Shown here: positions 40,038 through 51,734 of the stretch, piece by piece | How positions within the stretch are numbered: the stretch's first letter is position 1 | Layout of the letters: each line of letters opens with the position of its first letter | Assembly (NCBI RefSeq): GCF_020889625.1 | Contig: NZ_CP086380.1 | Coordinates: 1,011,001-1,075,000, forward strand | Reading direction: 5' to 3' | Length of the DNA stretch: 64,000 nt | Source of the DNA: Deinococcus radiophilus | Lineage (GTDB): Bacteria > Deinococcota > Deinococci > Deinococcales > Deinococcaceae | The notes under the pieces: model-generated | What the model saw: the letters and a program-made list of their open reading frames with translations, nothing else | Told to the model about the DNA's origin: nothing | The model's database searches: none | Program-made: the position numbers and the translations under genes

Positions 40038-40535
40038 ATGAACAAAGCCGCCAAAGTTCTTCTTCCCCTTTCCGCTGTCGCTGCGGTTGCCGCTGCAACC
40101 GTGGTTCCCAGTGCCCAGACTCCAGCACAGAAGGTCGGCTTTGTAGATGTGGACCGTGTGTTTGCCGCGCACCCTCAGGCCACGGCCATCAACAGTCAGA
40201 TCAAAACCATTGAGGGACGCGCCAACACCGAACTCGGCGCCCTGCGTCAGCAGATGATCACCATCGCCGAGAAGGGCAACAGTGCCACCCCTGCTGAACG
40301 TCAGCAACTCAGCCAGCTGGAAACCACTTTCCAGTCCAAGTTCGAGAGCTACAGCAAGCAGATCGCCCAGCAGTCGGCCCCGATTGAGAGCGCCGTAGAC
40401 GCTGCCATCTCCAAGGTCGCCAAAGCCAACGGCTACAGCGTCGTGATGGACCGCAAGGTCGCTGCCCAGGGCCTGGTGGTCTTTGCCGAAGAGAGCAACG
40501 ACATGACCAACGCTGTGATCAGCGCAGTTAAATAA
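40038..40535 (+). CDS. OmpH/Skp-family periplasmic chaperone
   Basis: A 165-residue exported protein. The signal peptide is MNKAAKVLLPLSAVAAVAAA with cleavage near the PSAQ region. The mature part has the Skp pattern: VGFVDVDRVFAAHPQA, a long coiled coil (INSQIKTIEGRANTELGALRQQ to SAPIESAVDAAISKVAKANG) and the closing strand YSVVMDRK...GLVVF. Skp trimers hold unfolded outer-membrane proteins, in keeping with the layered Deinococcus envelope. A -10 box six bases before ATG 40038 and the signal peptide set the start. Confidence 0.9.
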   Translation: MNKAAKVLLPLSAVAAVAAATVVPSAQTPAQKVGFVDVDRVFAAHPQATAINSQIKTIEGRANTELGALRQQMITIAEKGNSATPAERQQLSQLETTFQSKFESYSKQIAQQSAPIESAVDAAISKVAKANGYSVVMDRKVAAQGLVVFAEESNDMTNAVISAVK

Positions 40536-40556
40536 CGGCTCAGTTCTGAAGATCTC

Positions 40557-40584
40557 CCCTGTCCAAGTGGCAGGGAATTTTTTT
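40557..40584 (+). terminator. terminator of ompH
   Basis: CCCTG and CAGGG pair over a nine-base loop, followed by AA and seven T. Confidence 0.7.
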
Positions 40585-40619
40585 GGTAGGCAGCCAGCAG
40601 ATGCTCTAGCGTAAATCCC

Positions 40620-41012
40620 ATGAGCGAATCTGAGCCTTCCCAGTCTGCCCGTGCCACTGTCTTCGGATCCCAGGAGGACCGAATTCTGAAGCGCTTGGAG
40701 GGGTTAGACCCCGACCTGATGGCCTATATCCGTGACTTTGCCTACGGCACGGTGTATGAGCGGCCTGGCCTGGACCTGCGCACCAAGGAGCTGATCGCCT
40801 GCGCCCTGCTGACCAGCCTGGGCAGCCCCGCAGAGTTGAAAACTCACCTGCGGGGTGCAGTCCAGGCCGGAGCCACACCCCAGGAGGTCCGCGAGACATT
40901 GCTGTTCTGCGTACCATATCTGGGCTTTCCACGTGTGGTGGCCGCAATGAGTCAACTGGCTGAACTGGAAGCAAGTCGGGCGGCCAACACGCCAGAAGCT
41001 GAGTCAGCCTAG
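40620..41012 (+). CDS. carboxymuconolactone decarboxylase-family protein
   Basis: A 130-residue all-helical CMD/AhpD-like protein. The core [36 protein letters not shown] matches the CMD signature (E-x3-C-x~11-H pattern), but the CxxC of AhpD peroxidase partners is missing: there is one Cys (ELIACALL) before the conserved His. A second Cys is in [12 protein letters not shown]. It may be a lactone decarboxylase-like enzyme or a peroxide-related protein; the function is undecided. A TAGCGT box ends seven bases before the ATG. It converges with mutS2. Confidence 0.88.
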   Translation: MSESEPSQSARATVFGSQEDRILKRLEGLDPDLMAYIRDFAYGTVYERPGLDLRTKELIACALLTSLGSPAELKTHLRGAVQAGATPQEVRETLLFCVPYLGFPRVVAAMSQLAELEASRAANTPEAESA

Positions 41013-41017
41013 CCCAG

Positions 41018-43306
<2,289 letters not shown>

Positions 43307-43376
43307 CGCCCGGTATCTTATCAGCGGTCCCCAGCCCCCGCCTGTGCCAAATGGCTTATTTCAGGGTCAGAGCTGC

Positions 43377-44060
43377 TCAGTCCCCTTCGGGATCAAAGGC
43401 GACCAGGGCATCGGGTTGCAGGAGATGTAAGCGGCCATCATTCATACTGAGCAGGCCCCGCGTCTGAAAGCGCTTGAGCGAACGTGACACGGTTTCACGG
43501 CTGGTGGCCATGCGCTCCATCAGCTCTGCATAGCCCAGCGGCAGAATGTGGGCATCGGCCAGGCCAGCCTTGAGGCGCTGTGCGTAAAGACCGCTTACGA
43601 CATGCACCAGTGCGGCGTCGGTAGAGTGGCCCGCAGCGATCAGCTCGTCGTTCAGATCACAGACACGCTGGGCCAGAATACTGGCGAGGTTCCATAGCAG
43701 TGTGGGGTCACGCCGGGCAATCACCTCCAGGTGAGGACGGTGCAGCGCCAGCGTGGTGGTGGGCATCGTGGCAGTGACGGTAGCGCTGCGCTCACCGCCC
43801 AGAAGCAGGGCCGTCTCGCCCACCAGGTCGGGGGCATACAGTTCACTGACCGTCCGCTCCAGTTGCCCGCTGCCCAACCGCGAAATACGGACTGCGCCGG
43901 AGGTCAGCAGGTGCAGCAGCTCGCCGCCCCGGTCCTGCGTGAGCAAGACTTCACCAGGTGCATACTGGTAAGCGACCGCCACCCGCGCCACTTCACGAAT
44001 AGCTTCTTCGCCAGCGCCAGCAAAAAGTGGGTTCTGGCGCAGTTTTTCTGCAACGGACAT
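43377..44060 (-). CDS. Crp/Fnr-family transcriptional regulator
   Basis: A 227-residue regulator with an N-terminal cyclic-nucleotide-like domain (YAPGEVLLTQDRGGELLHLLTSG, LYAPDLVGETALLLGGERSATVTA) and a C-terminal winged helix (MERMATSRETVSRSLKRFQTRGLLSM). The cAMP-binding pattern GE-x-ALL-x(3)-R-SATV is close to that of CRP (GELALLYGTPRAATV type), so cyclic nucleotide binding is plausible. It lacks the FNR cysteine cluster. A TACACT box seven bases before the ATG predicts a leaderless message. Confidence 0.92.
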   Translation of the reverse strand: MSVAEKLRQNPLFAGAGEEAIREVARVAVAYQYAPGEVLLTQDRGGELLHLLTSGAVRISRLGSGQLERTVSELYAPDLVGETALLLGGERSATVTATMPTTTLALHRPHLEVIARRDPTLLWNLASILAQRVCDLNDELIAAGHSTDAALVHVVSGLYAQRLKAGLADAHILPLGYAELMERMATSRETVSRSLKRFQTRGLLSMNDGRLHLLQPDALVAFDPEGD

Positions 44061-44067
44061 CCTCTGT

Positions 44068-44073
44068 AGTGTA
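44068..44073 (-). promoter_or_regulatory. -10 box of the Crp/Fnr gene
   Basis: TACACT on the minus strand ends seven bases before ATG 44060. Confidence 0.5.
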
Positions 44074-44118
44074 CTGAGGACACCTTACAAATTATTTGCA
44101 CAGAACTTTCAGCAAAGA

Positions 44119-46569
44119 TTAAGGGGTGGCCTGAGGCAGCGAAGGCAAGGCTTCCTGCCACCCTTCCAGGTTCTCGCTGAGGCTCTCACCCAGATTCTCT
44201 GGCAGGGCGTCCAGTTGCTGCTGTACTTGATTCTGCAACTGTTGCTGCGCCGCCTCGCGGGCCGTGTCCAGCGCTTCCTTGGCCTGTTCCTGCACCGTAT
44301 TCAGATCAGGCAGCGGCACTGTATCTAGAATCGGAAGGGATGGCAGTGCGAAAGGATCGCTGGTGTCTGCGTCTGTCGCTGGCTGCTCCTGCACTGGCTC
44401 AGGGGCTGGATCTGCCGCCCCATCACTGGACTCTTCGGGTTCGGCAGTGGGGACTTCCTCAGAATGGGCCGGCTCGGCGGGCTGTGGTTGTGGAGCGGGA
44501 GTGGGGGCAGCCTGAGCTACGGGCGGCGTCGGTAAGGGCGTCACCTGGGTTTGGGGTTGGACCTGAGTGCTGACACCACTTTCCTCAAGATCTTCGGTTC
44601 GGAATGCCATTTCCACCCGCCGCACCGTGGCAAAGGTAATGCCGGCTGGCACGGAGAAAGTCTGCGGCTCACGCCCGGCCAATATCCCACTGACTGCCCG
44701 CTGCCAGATCGGTGTAGGCACCGTACCACTGTAGGCCCAATCTGGAAGCGGCTGATTGTCCTCGCGGCCCACCCAGACGGCTCCAGCAGCGCCCGGCACC
44801 ACGCCCGCAAACCACAGGTCGCGGATATCGTTGGTGGTTCCAGTTTTGCCCCCCACCGGCCAGCCGTCAATCTGGGCCAGCGTAGCCAGGCCGCCCTGCT
44901 CAGCGCTCAGGTCCCCCACCACCCCCATCAGCATATCCAGCCCCAGATAAGCCGTCTGTTCGTCCCAGACGCGAATGGCCGGGACTTGTGGACGCTGATA
45001 AACCACGGCGCCGCGTTCATCGATCACCTGCCGCACGAAGCTGGGCGGGCGATACAAGCCGCCGTTCGCAAACGCCGCATAAGCCGAGGCCACTTGCAAA
45101 GGGCTGGCCTCCAGCGTGCCGATACTGAGACTCAGGCCCAGGTCCGGCTGCACCCGGAAGCCCAGTTCGGTCAGTTTGCCTTCAAGGTTAGTCAGTCCTA
45201 CTTCCTGCGCCAGCCGCACGGTGGGCAGGTTCAGTGAGTGGTCAAGGGCGTAGCGCAGTGTGACCGGATAACCCAGCCAGCGGCCATCGTAGTTCTTGGG
45301 CTGATATTCACCGTCCAGCGGAGAATCCATCACGGTATCGCTCTGCTTCCAGCCCTGCGCCAGCGCCTGCGTATAGACGAACGGCTTGATGGAACTGCCC
45401 ATCTGACGGCGTGACTGTGTGGCATTGTCCCAGTCGGCGGGCCGACCGCTGCCCAATTGCTGACCGACCAGGGCCGTAACCTCACCCGTAGCCGGATCTA
45501 CATAAGCCATACCCAGGGTGGCCCCTTCGGGAAGCTCGGCCTCGCGGGCAGCGGCTTCAGCAGCTCGCTGCGCATCTAGGTCCAGCCCAGTGATGATCCG
45601 CGCACTGGCATAGGCCTCCTGACGGCCCAGCTGTGCAACCAGTTCACGCTCTACGGCCTGAAGGTAGTGAAAGGCCACCTGCGGCAGTTGGGCGGGTAGA
45701 TTTTCCTCCAGACGTTCTGGTTTCTCCAGCGCCGCACTACTCACGGTGCCGTCTTCGTTCCAGCCGATCCGCCAGCCTGCTGGATAAATGGGCGTACGCC
45801 AGGCCTGATCTGCCTGGGCCTGCGTGACCACTCCGTCTTCTACCATGCGTTCCAGCAGGCCGCGGGCCAACGGACGGTACTCCTCAAATGCACGGTAACG
45901 GCTGTTGGGTGCGGGAATCAGCGTGGCCAGATAGACACTTTCGGCCAGGTTCAACTCGGAAGCGGCTTTGCCGAAATAGGCGTGCGCCGCCTGGTCAATG
46001 CCCACGATGGACCGCCGCTCGGTCTTGCCCCAGTACACCACGTTCAGATAGGCCGCCAGAATCTGCTGCTTGGAGAAATTCTTCTCTACCCGGTAGGCCA
46101 GCACGGCTTCTTTGAACTTGCGCTCTAGCGTGCGCGCCGAGTTCAGATCGGTCAGTAGGGTATTTTTGACCAGCTGCTGGGTGATGGAACTGCCACCTTC
46201 CAGGTCATTGAAAAACAGACCCTTGAGCAGACCGCGCCCAATGCCGATGATGTCTAGGCCGCTGTGGGTATTGAAACGGCGGTCTTCGCTGGACACCACT
46301 GCTTTGCGCAGCGGCTGGCTGATCTCACCGAGTTCCAGCAGATCGCCGCTCATCAGCGCACCGCTGCTGAGGCTGGGAGTCAGCACTCCGATCAAGCGGT
46401 TCTTGCGGTCATAAACCCGCGTTTCGCCGCCCAGAGCCAGCAAATCCACATCCTGCACACTGGGGAGATCACGGGTCCACATCACGTATAACGCGGCAAA
46501 ACCAGCCCCGGCCAGCAAACAGGCCAGGACCAGGACACCTAAAATTCGGGAAAGCCAGACTCGGCGCAT
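44119..46569 (-). CDS. class A penicillin-binding protein (PBP1A type)
   Basis: An 816-residue bifunctional peptidoglycan synthase. One N-terminal membrane helix ([22 protein letters not shown]) is followed by the GT51 glycosyltransferase ([14 protein letters not shown] and [14 protein letters not shown]) and the transpeptidase with S392-S-I-K395 (acyl-enzyme serine), SLN and K575-T-G. After about residue 660 a Pro/Gln/Glu-rich linker leads to a C-terminal amphipathic helix ([20 protein letters not shown]). This tail is not part of the standard fold and could bind the wall or a partner. Confidence 0.95.
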   Translation of the reverse strand: MRRVWLSRILGVLVLACLLAGAGFAALYVMWTRDLPSVQDVDLLALGGETRVYDRKNRLIGVLTPSLSSGALMSGDLLELGEISQPLRKAVVSSEDRRFNTHSGLDIIGIGRGLLKGLFFNDLEGGSSITQQLVKNTLLTDLNSARTLERKFKEAVLAYRVEKNFSKQQILAAYLNVVYWGKTERRSIVGIDQAAHAYFGKAASELNLAESVYLATLIPAPNSRYRAFEEYRPLARGLLERMVEDGVVTQAQADQAWRTPIYPAGWRIGWNEDGTVSSAALEKPERLEENLPAQLPQVAFHYLQAVERELVAQLGRQEAYASARIITGLDLDAQRAAEAAAREAELPEGATLGMAYVDPATGEVTALVGQQLGSGRPADWDNATQSRRQMGSSIKPFVYTQALAQGWKQSDTVMDSPLDGEYQPKNYDGRWLGYPVTLRYALDHSLNLPTVRLAQEVGLTNLEGKLTELGFRVQPDLGLSLSIGTLEASPLQVASAYAAFANGGLYRPPSFVRQVIDERGAVVYQRPQVPAIRVWDEQTAYLGLDMLMGVVGDLSAEQGGLATLAQIDGWPVGGKTGTTNDIRDLWFAGVVPGAAGAVWVGREDNQPLPDWAYSGTVPTPIWQRAVSGILAGREPQTFSVPAGITFATVRRVEMAFRTEDLEESGVSTQVQPQTQVTPLPTPPVAQAAPTPAPQPQPAEPAHSEEVPTAEPEESSDGAADPAPEPVQEQPATDADTSDPFALPSLPILDTVPLPDLNTVQEQAKEALDTAREAAQQQLQNQVQQQLDALPENLGESLSENLEGWQEALPSLPQATP

Positions 46570-46634
46570 GTTGGGTTTAGCCTAGCGTCCCAGAGTGAGA
46601 GGGGCGAGAAAAGGCAGGGGCTGCTGCCCCCAAT

Positions 46635-46658
46635 AAAAAAGCCACCTCGTAGGGTGGC
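46635..46658 (-). terminator. terminator of mscL
   Basis: On the minus strand GCCACC and GGTGGC pair over a six-base loop and are followed by six T. Confidence 0.8.
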
Positions 46659-46678
46659 CCGGCTAACATCTCTTCAGC

Positions 46679-47080
46679 TCAGACGCGGGGGCGGCGCAGT
46701 TCGTCGCGGATTTCGGCCAGCAGTTTCTCCTCGTTGCTGGGTTCGTCTACCGGAGCCTGCTGGCCGCGCTTGAGTCGCTCGTTCATCATGTTCATGGGCT
46801 GGACCACGAAGAAATACAGCACGGCGGCCGTCAGCAAGAAGCTGATCAGGGCACTGATAAAGGAGCCGTAATCCAGCACGATGGCTTCCTGGGTCGCCGT
46901 AGCAGCACGCAGGGTGATGGCGCCAGCCACATCGCCGCCGCCCACCAGCTGAATCAGAGGCGTTAGGAACGCCTTAGTAAAGGCCTCCACCAGGCCATTA
47001 AACGCAGCGCCAATAACCACACCGACGGCCAGGTCAACCACATTGCCACGCATTACAAAGTCACGAAAACCTTTTAACAT
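46679..47080 (-). CDS. mscL: large-conductance mechanosensitive channel
   Basis: A 133-residue MscL. It has the cytoplasmic helix and TM1 FRDFVMRGNVVDLAVGVVIGAAF (in part) with the conserved pore residues, a periplasmic loop and TM2 SFISALISFLLTAAVLYFFVV, then the charged C-terminal bundle EEKLLAEIRDELRR. The pentameric channel opens under membrane tension to release solutes on hypo-osmotic shock. It has its own terminator; the 5' side is a 377-base gene-free region with a structured repeat. Confidence 0.97.
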   Translation of the reverse strand: MLKGFRDFVMRGNVVDLAVGVVIGAAFNGLVEAFTKAFLTPLIQLVGGGDVAGAITLRAATATQEAIVLDYGSFISALISFLLTAAVLYFFVVQPMNMMNERLKRGQQAPVDEPSNEEKLLAEIRDELRRPRV

Positions 47081-47323
47081 GAGCGGAAATATGTCATGAA
47101 CACCACAAGATGGAATGTGAAATTCACCACATCACGAAGGCGGCAGTTTCAGCTCACTTGCTGGCCCTTTTGACCTCATGCTGCGGCCTGACGCTCCCGC
47201 TTCATTTGCCAGCCCTGACCTTTACGCACAGTTTTACGGCATTTGACAGCGTAGGGACTCCATTCCTCCCCGATCAATACACCTGGCACTGGAACCTTCA
47301 ATGCTCCGCAGGAGCGAACTGCT
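47081..47323. promoter_or_regulatory. gene-free region upstream of mscL
   Basis: About 240 bases before the repeat element. A CTCCGCAGGAG sequence (47304-47314) occurs again inside the repeat at 47394-47404. Short frames on both strands have no recognisable product or ribosome site. The mscL promoter should lie near 47090-47150 but no clear box was found. Confidence 0.3.
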
Positions 47324-47460
47324 CTAGAGACTGTCTGGAAAATCGCGGAGGTACGTCCACTTCCGGGGGTTGTATGTGAGCGGACTGGTACGGCTCCGCA
47401 GGAGAGCGAGGAGACATACAGTGGCTTGGACCTCACGGCCACGTTCCGGATGATCTCTAG
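47324..47460 (+). repeat. structured small repeat, copy B
   Basis: A 137 bp element with terminal CTAGAGA / TCTCTAG (47324-47330, 47454-47460) and imperfect pairing further in. The left part CTGTCTGGAAAATC and the segment GTCCACTTCC match copy A (12885 onward) with few changes, and GGAGAGCGAGGAGACAT (47401-47417) corresponds to GCAGAGCAAGTAGACAT there. The right end TTCCGGATGA matches copy C. It ends over the stop codon of the DUF512 gene (TAG at 47459-47457). Confidence 0.65.
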
Positions 47461-48947
47461 GCCCGGCCCCGCTCTTCTTTGACTGCGTGGGCGCTGACAC
47501 CCCACTGCGGCCCACTGCTCAGTGCGCCTTCCAGAATCACACGGGCCAATTCACCCAGGGTAGCTCCCCCAGGCCGGATATCCATCTTCAGGTCGGCGCG
47601 TAGCTCGGTAAGGCTGAGGTCGTCCAGCATCAGCTCGGTGCCGTAGCGGAGCGTCGTGGGCGGGACCAGCAACAGGTCGGCCTCACCGGGAGTCACACCA
47701 TGCCGGAAGCAGCGCCCGGTCAGCAACCCCGCCACGCTGGTCACGTCCCCGAAGGTCACGTTTGGAATAGACCGTACTTCCAGATCCAACCCGGCGATCT
47801 GTCGCAGTGGTTCTACCGCCAGGTCCAGGGTAGGTGCGAACAGTGAACCCGTAGCCAGAATCACCTTCATCGGCTGCGGCAGCTCGCGGGGCAGGTCTTG
47901 CGGCAAACCCTCAGTCAGAAAATCACGCACCATCCCTACGCCGTTTTCCAGCATGGGGAAGCCCTCGTACTCCTCTTCGCTGGGCAGCGGCTCGCCGGCC
48001 AGCAGGTAAAACTCGTCACTGGGAAACACGAAGCGGGTTCCCTTTTCTTCCAAGAAACGCCGCCGCCACACGTTCAACCGCCGGATGGTGTCACGGGCCT
48101 CGTCGGCGCGGAAGGTCCGAACGTCCGGCAGATTCTTACGGTGCCCGGTCAGACCGATGGGAACCACCGCCGTGGAAATCACGTTGGGACGGCTGGCCAG
48201 ATATTCCACCGTCGCGTCCAGCTCGTCGCCGTCGTTGCGTTCAGGCAGCAGCACCACCTGGGTGTACAGGTCTATTCCCGAGAGGCGCTCAATCATGCCT
48301 TTGACGTCCACAGCCTGCTCGTCTTTGACCTTCAGCTTCCACCAGTTCATGATGTCCTGGCGGAGTTCCTGGTTGGTGGTGTGGACCGAAACATACAGCG
48401 GCGAGAGGTTCTCGTTCAGGATGCGCCCAATATCGGCTTCAGTCAGGTTGGTCATGGTCACGAACGACCCGAACAAAAAGGACAGCCGGTAGTCGTCGTC
48501 CATGATGTACAGGCTCTTGCGGAAGCCACGGGGCATCTGGTGGATGTAGCAAAAATCGCACTTGTTGGCGCATTTCTTGATGCCATCGAACAGCACGTCC
48601 TCAAACTCAATGCCAGGGTCTTCCCAGCTCACGGTAAACGTGAACACCTGATCGAACTCAGGCAGCGGCGGCTGACCCACGGGTCGCCAGGTCTTGTCCT
48701 TGCCGATCCCCGGCATCCCGAACGGCACCGGCTGCAGCGCCGCCGGACGCCCGATTTCCAGCTCCACGTCGCCTTCGGTCAGGATGCGGCGGTAGGCCAG
48801 CACGTCGGTTACGGCCTGACCATTCATACGCAGCAGCATGTCACCCGGTTGTATTCCGGCCTTTTCAGCAGGGCCATACGGCTCCAGAGATTTGATGCGG
48901 GCCGGAAAAATTTCGGTGTCGGGCACGGGGAGGGTCTGAGCCGTCAT
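47457..48947 (-). CDS. PDZ-radical SAM-DUF512 protein
   Basis: A 496-residue protein. An N-terminal PDZ-like domain (IKSLEPYGPAEKAGIQPGDMLLRMNG) is followed by a radical SAM motif C126-x3-C130-x2-C133 (CANKCDFC) and the DUF512 region (SFLFGSFVTMTNL, GIDLYTQVVLLPERNDG, VVPIGLTGHRKNLP). Members are conserved in Firmicutes, cyanobacteria and Deinococcus; the reaction is unknown. It presumably binds a 4Fe-4S cluster and cleaves S-adenosylmethionine. The stop codon lies within repeat copy B, so that repeat has moved in at the very 3' end. Confidence 0.93.
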   Translation of the reverse strand: MTAQTLPVPDTEIFPARIKSLEPYGPAEKAGIQPGDMLLRMNGQAVTDVLAYRRILTEGDVELEIGRPAALQPVPFGMPGIGKDKTWRPVGQPPLPEFDQVFTFTVSWEDPGIEFEDVLFDGIKKCANKCDFCYIHQMPRGFRKSLYIMDDDYRLSFLFGSFVTMTNLTEADIGRILNENLSPLYVSVHTTNQELRQDIMNWWKLKVKDEQAVDVKGMIERLSGIDLYTQVVLLPERNDGDELDATVEYLASRPNVISTAVVPIGLTGHRKNLPDVRTFRADEARDTIRRLNVWRRRFLEEKGTRFVFPSDEFYLLAGEPLPSEEEYEGFPMLENGVGMVRDFLTEGLPQDLPRELPQPMKVILATGSLFAPTLDLAVEPLRQIAGLDLEVRSIPNVTFGDVTSVAGLLTGRCFRHGVTPGEADLLLVPPTTLRYGTELMLDDLSLTELRADLKMDIRPGGATLGELARVILEGALSSGPQWGVSAHAVKEERGRA

Positions 48948-49114
48948 GGTGGCTCCTTTCTGGCAGGGCCGGGATGGGAGAAAAAATCAGCGGGCAAGCG
49001 GGCGGAACAAGAGCCGCCAGACAATCGCAGAAGTATAGCGGGCGGACAGGCAGCGCAGTGTGAGCCGGGAGTGACTTCGGCGCGGAGCCCATAAGTCGGC
49101 TCTGGCCTCACCTC

Positions 49115-49882
49115 TTAACTGAGTTCATCCACGCCCTCCAGCAGCGCCGCCAACCCCTCTTCCGCTCCCATTCGCAGGCTGAGACTGGCAGCCGGAGTCA
49201 GCTCGGTAGCCTCTGGGTTGATCTCGATCACCCGCCCCCCACCCCGCAGCGTTTCCAGGGCCAGTCCCGCTGCCGGATACACCACACTGCTGGTCCCGAT
49301 AATCAGGGCCACCTCCGCTTCAGCAAACGCCTGCTCGGCGGCAGCCAGTGCGTCTTCCGGCAAGAATTCTCCAAACCACACCACATGGGGACGCATGCGG
49401 TGGCCCGCTGGGGACCGCGGCGGCAGAATCAAGTCAGCGGGGGCCGGGAGACTATGAATGATGCCGGTTACCTCGTCACGGGCCTGCGACAGATTGCCGT
49501 GAAGTTCGACCAGCCGACCACCCAGGCTGCCGCTGCCGGCGCGGGCGTGCAGGCCGTCTACATTCTGGGTTGCCAGAAAGAATCCAGCCCCTTTGCGGCG
49601 CTCCAGCTCGGCCAGCCAGGTATGGCCCCCGTTAGGCTGCGCCGCAGACACGTCGCGGTAGCGGCCCGCGTACCATGCCCAGACCGTATCAGGGTCGTGG
49701 GCATACGCCTGTGGGCTGGCCAGGTCTTCGGGCCGGAACCGTGCCCAGTGGCCGCTCTGGGCCTCGCGGAAAGTGGGAATACCGCTGGCCGCACTGACCC
49801 CAGCTCCGGTCAGCACGGCGACATGGGCCGCTGACTGAAGGACTTGACGGGCGGCGGCAAGGTCCAGGGAAGCAGGGTTCAT
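49115..49882 (-). CDS. Sir2-family NAD-dependent protein deacylase, no zinc cysteines
   Basis: A 255-residue sirtuin. NAD-binding motifs are VAVLTGAGVSAASGIPTFRE, TQNVDGLH and the catalytic His in LVELHGNL, plus IIGTSSVVYPAAGLAL and VIEINPEAT. WAWYAGRYR gives the Tyr-x2-Arg pair of class III sirtuins that prefer succinyl or malonyl lysine. The four zinc-binding cysteines that normally follow LHGNL are absent; the segment between LHGNL and VVWFGEFLPE has no Cys at all. A TAGGCT box six bases before the ATG predicts a leaderless message. Confidence 0.92.
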   Translation of the reverse strand: MNPASLDLAAARQVLQSAAHVAVLTGAGVSAASGIPTFREAQSGHWARFRPEDLASPQAYAHDPDTVWAWYAGRYRDVSAAQPNGGHTWLAELERRKGAGFFLATQNVDGLHARAGSGSLGGRLVELHGNLSQARDEVTGIIHSLPAPADLILPPRSPAGHRMRPHVVWFGEFLPEDALAAAEQAFAEAEVALIIGTSSVVYPAAGLALETLRGGGRVIEINPEATELTPAASLSLRMGAEEGLAALLEGVDELS

Positions 49883-49888
49883 AGCGTC

Positions 49889-49894
49889 AGCCTA
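49889..49894 (-). promoter_or_regulatory. -10 box of the sirtuin gene
   Basis: TAGGCT on the minus strand ends six bases before ATG 49882. Confidence 0.5.
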
Positions 49895-50006
49895 AAGCAG
49901 TTCACTGACGGGCACAGCAAATAAGGACACGTCTCCAGTCTGCTCCAACGCTTACTGGGCCGACCACCTGAGTGCCGACCTGCTTCTCAGAGACGCGAAA
50001 ACATCT

Positions 50007-50020
50007 TCACAGATTTGTGA
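50007..50020. promoter_or_regulatory. inverted repeat TCACA-N4-TGTGA upstream of the envelope operon
   Basis: TCACAGATTTGTGA is a perfect inverted repeat of five-base arms 47 bases before the TPR gene start. The arms resemble CRP/FNR and Rex half-sites but in the opposite orientation to both consensus operators, so the factor is not assigned. Confidence 0.35.
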
Positions 50021-50066
50021 TTTCTTGATGATAGCCTGAGCCTGATTATCCGTCACAGGAGGCTCT

Positions 50067-51734
50067 ATGCGATATATGAAGATTTCTTACCTGACCCTGG
50101 CGCTTGGATGGAGTGCCGCCCTGCTGGGCAGTGGCTCGGCGCAAACGTTGATCGACACCTCGGCTGCCATTGGCGTGAACAACACCCTGCAGAGCATCAG
50201 CGGACCGGGCACCAATATCGTGCCACAGGTTCAAGAGCGCCTGAACGGCATCATGGAAGGCCAGCAGGCCGCCCAGGCAGGTGTCTTGGCCCCTGCTGCA
50301 GTGAGCGCTACAGGCACCCCGGCCGTCCAGCCGGAATACCTGCCGCTCACGGGCGAGCAACGCACTGCACTGCAAGGCGCCTACACCGCTCTGGAACAGG
50401 GGGGCGCCGGGGCGGCCCGCAGTGCCTTCGAAGCCCTCATTTCCCAGAATTACCGTCACCCCGAAGCCCACTTCGGGCTGGCACTGGCCCTGCTGGCCCA
50501 GGGACAGACCGAAGCGGCCCGCTTTGAGCTGGGCCAGCTGGTGCAACTGGCTCCTAACCGCTTTGAAGGCCCCTACAACCTAGGCGTGCTGGCCGTGCAG
50601 GCGGCGGACTATACGGCTGCACGTGGCTACTTTGAGCAGGCCGCTCAACTGGCCAAGACCACTGGCAACGAAGACGTACAGCTCTATGTGCTAGACGCTT
50701 TGGCCTCCGAGCAGGCGCGCGCCCAGGACTGGGCTGGCCTACGGGCCACGCTGGGCGAAATGGTCACGCTGGCCCCTGGCGATGCGGAACTGCAGCTGCG
50801 CCTGGCCCAGGCCCAAGCCCTGCTCGGCGAGGGCGTGGCCGCACTTCCCGGAGCTTATCAGGCGCTGGGCAGTGCTCAGACCCAGGTCAGCGCGGCGCTG
50901 CTGCTGGCCGATATCTATCTGGCCCAGGGCTTGCCGGAACGCGGTCTGGGAGAAGTGGACCGCGTTCTGGCGACCACCACCGACCCGGCCAGCCGCGCTC
51001 CTTTGTTGCTGCGCCGCGCTGCCCTGCTGGGCGTGGTCGGCCAGCTGGATGAAGCCGTGACGGCTGCCGCTCAGGGCGTGCGCCTAAACAACAAAGACGC
51101 TGGCGCCTGGGCCTTGCTGGGCAATCTACGCAGCCGCGCTGGGCAGACCCAGCAGGCCTTGCAGGCCTACCGCGAAGCTGCCCTGCTGGAACCGCGCAGC
51201 GCCGCCTACCGCACCGAGCTGGCCACGCTGCGCCTGCGTCTGAACCGCTACGCCGAAGCCCGCCGCGACGCTGAGCTGGCTCTGAACCTGGAGCCTGACG
51301 CCGTGAGCCGCGCCCGCGCCGAACTGGTTCTGGGCCTGCTGGACTACCGCAGCGACCGCTACGCTTCAGCCGCCAACCTGCTGCGGGCCAGCGCCTCTAG
51401 CCTGCCGACTGCCGAAACCTGGCTGTGGCTGGGACTGAGTGAATACCAGTTGGGCAACTACACCGCTGCCGCTGAAGCACTGGGCCAGAGCGTCAGCCTG
51501 GACCCTGCACCGCTGGCCCGCCTGAATCTAGGATCGGCTCTGCTGGCCTCTGGCCGGGCTGCCGAAGCCGAGGTGATCTTGCAAGCACTCGTCACAGAGA
51601 CGCCTGGAAATGCTCAGGCCTGGTATGTCCTGGGACTGGCCCAGCGTGAACAGGGACGCGCAGCCGATGCCCGCCGCACCCTGGGAACCGCCGCCGAGCT
51701 GGGAAGCGCTGCTGCCCGTGGAGCACTGGAATGA
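50067..51734 (+). CDS. secreted tetratricopeptide-repeat protein
   Basis: A 555-residue exported protein. The signal peptide MRYMKISYLTLALGWSAALL is followed by GSGSAQ. From about residue 100 there are roughly ten TPR-like helical pairs (for example HPEAHFGLALALLAQGQTEA; RYAEARRDAELALNLEPDA; GNAQAWYVLGLAQREQGRAA). AGGAGG four bases before ATG 50067 sets the start. TPR proteins are scaffolds; here it heads an operon with SPOR, Rex and two lipoprotein genes, so a cell-wall or outer-layer assembly role is inferred. The final codons overlap the SPOR gene (ATGA). Confidence 0.88.
   Translation: MRYMKISYLTLALGWSAALLGSGSAQTLIDTSAAIGVNNTLQSISGPGTNIVPQVQERLNGIMEGQQAAQAGVLAPAAVSATGTPAVQPEYLPLTGEQRTALQGAYTALEQGGAGAARSAFEALISQNYRHPEAHFGLALALLAQGQTEAARFELGQLVQLAPNRFEGPYNLGVLAVQAADYTAARGYFEQAAQLAKTTGNEDVQLYVLDALASEQARAQDWAGLRATLGEMVTLAPGDAELQLRLAQAQALLGEGVAALPGAYQALGSAQTQVSAALLLADIYLAQGLPERGLGEVDRVLATTTDPASRAPLLLRRAALLGVVGQLDEAVTAAAQGVRLNNKDAGAWALLGNLRSRAGQTQQALQAYREAALLEPRSAAYRTELATLRLRLNRYAEARRDAELALNLEPDAVSRARAELVLGLLDYRSDRYASAANLLRASASSLPTAETWLWLGLSEYQLGNYTAAAEALGQSVSLDPAPLARLNLGSALLASGRAAEAEVILQALVTETPGNAQAWYVLGLAQREQGRAADARRTLGTAAELGSAAARGALE

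Noticed and set aside
47110..47379. 89-codon frame upstream of mscL
   Set aside because: No ribosome site, no recognisable motif, and it runs into the structured repeat.
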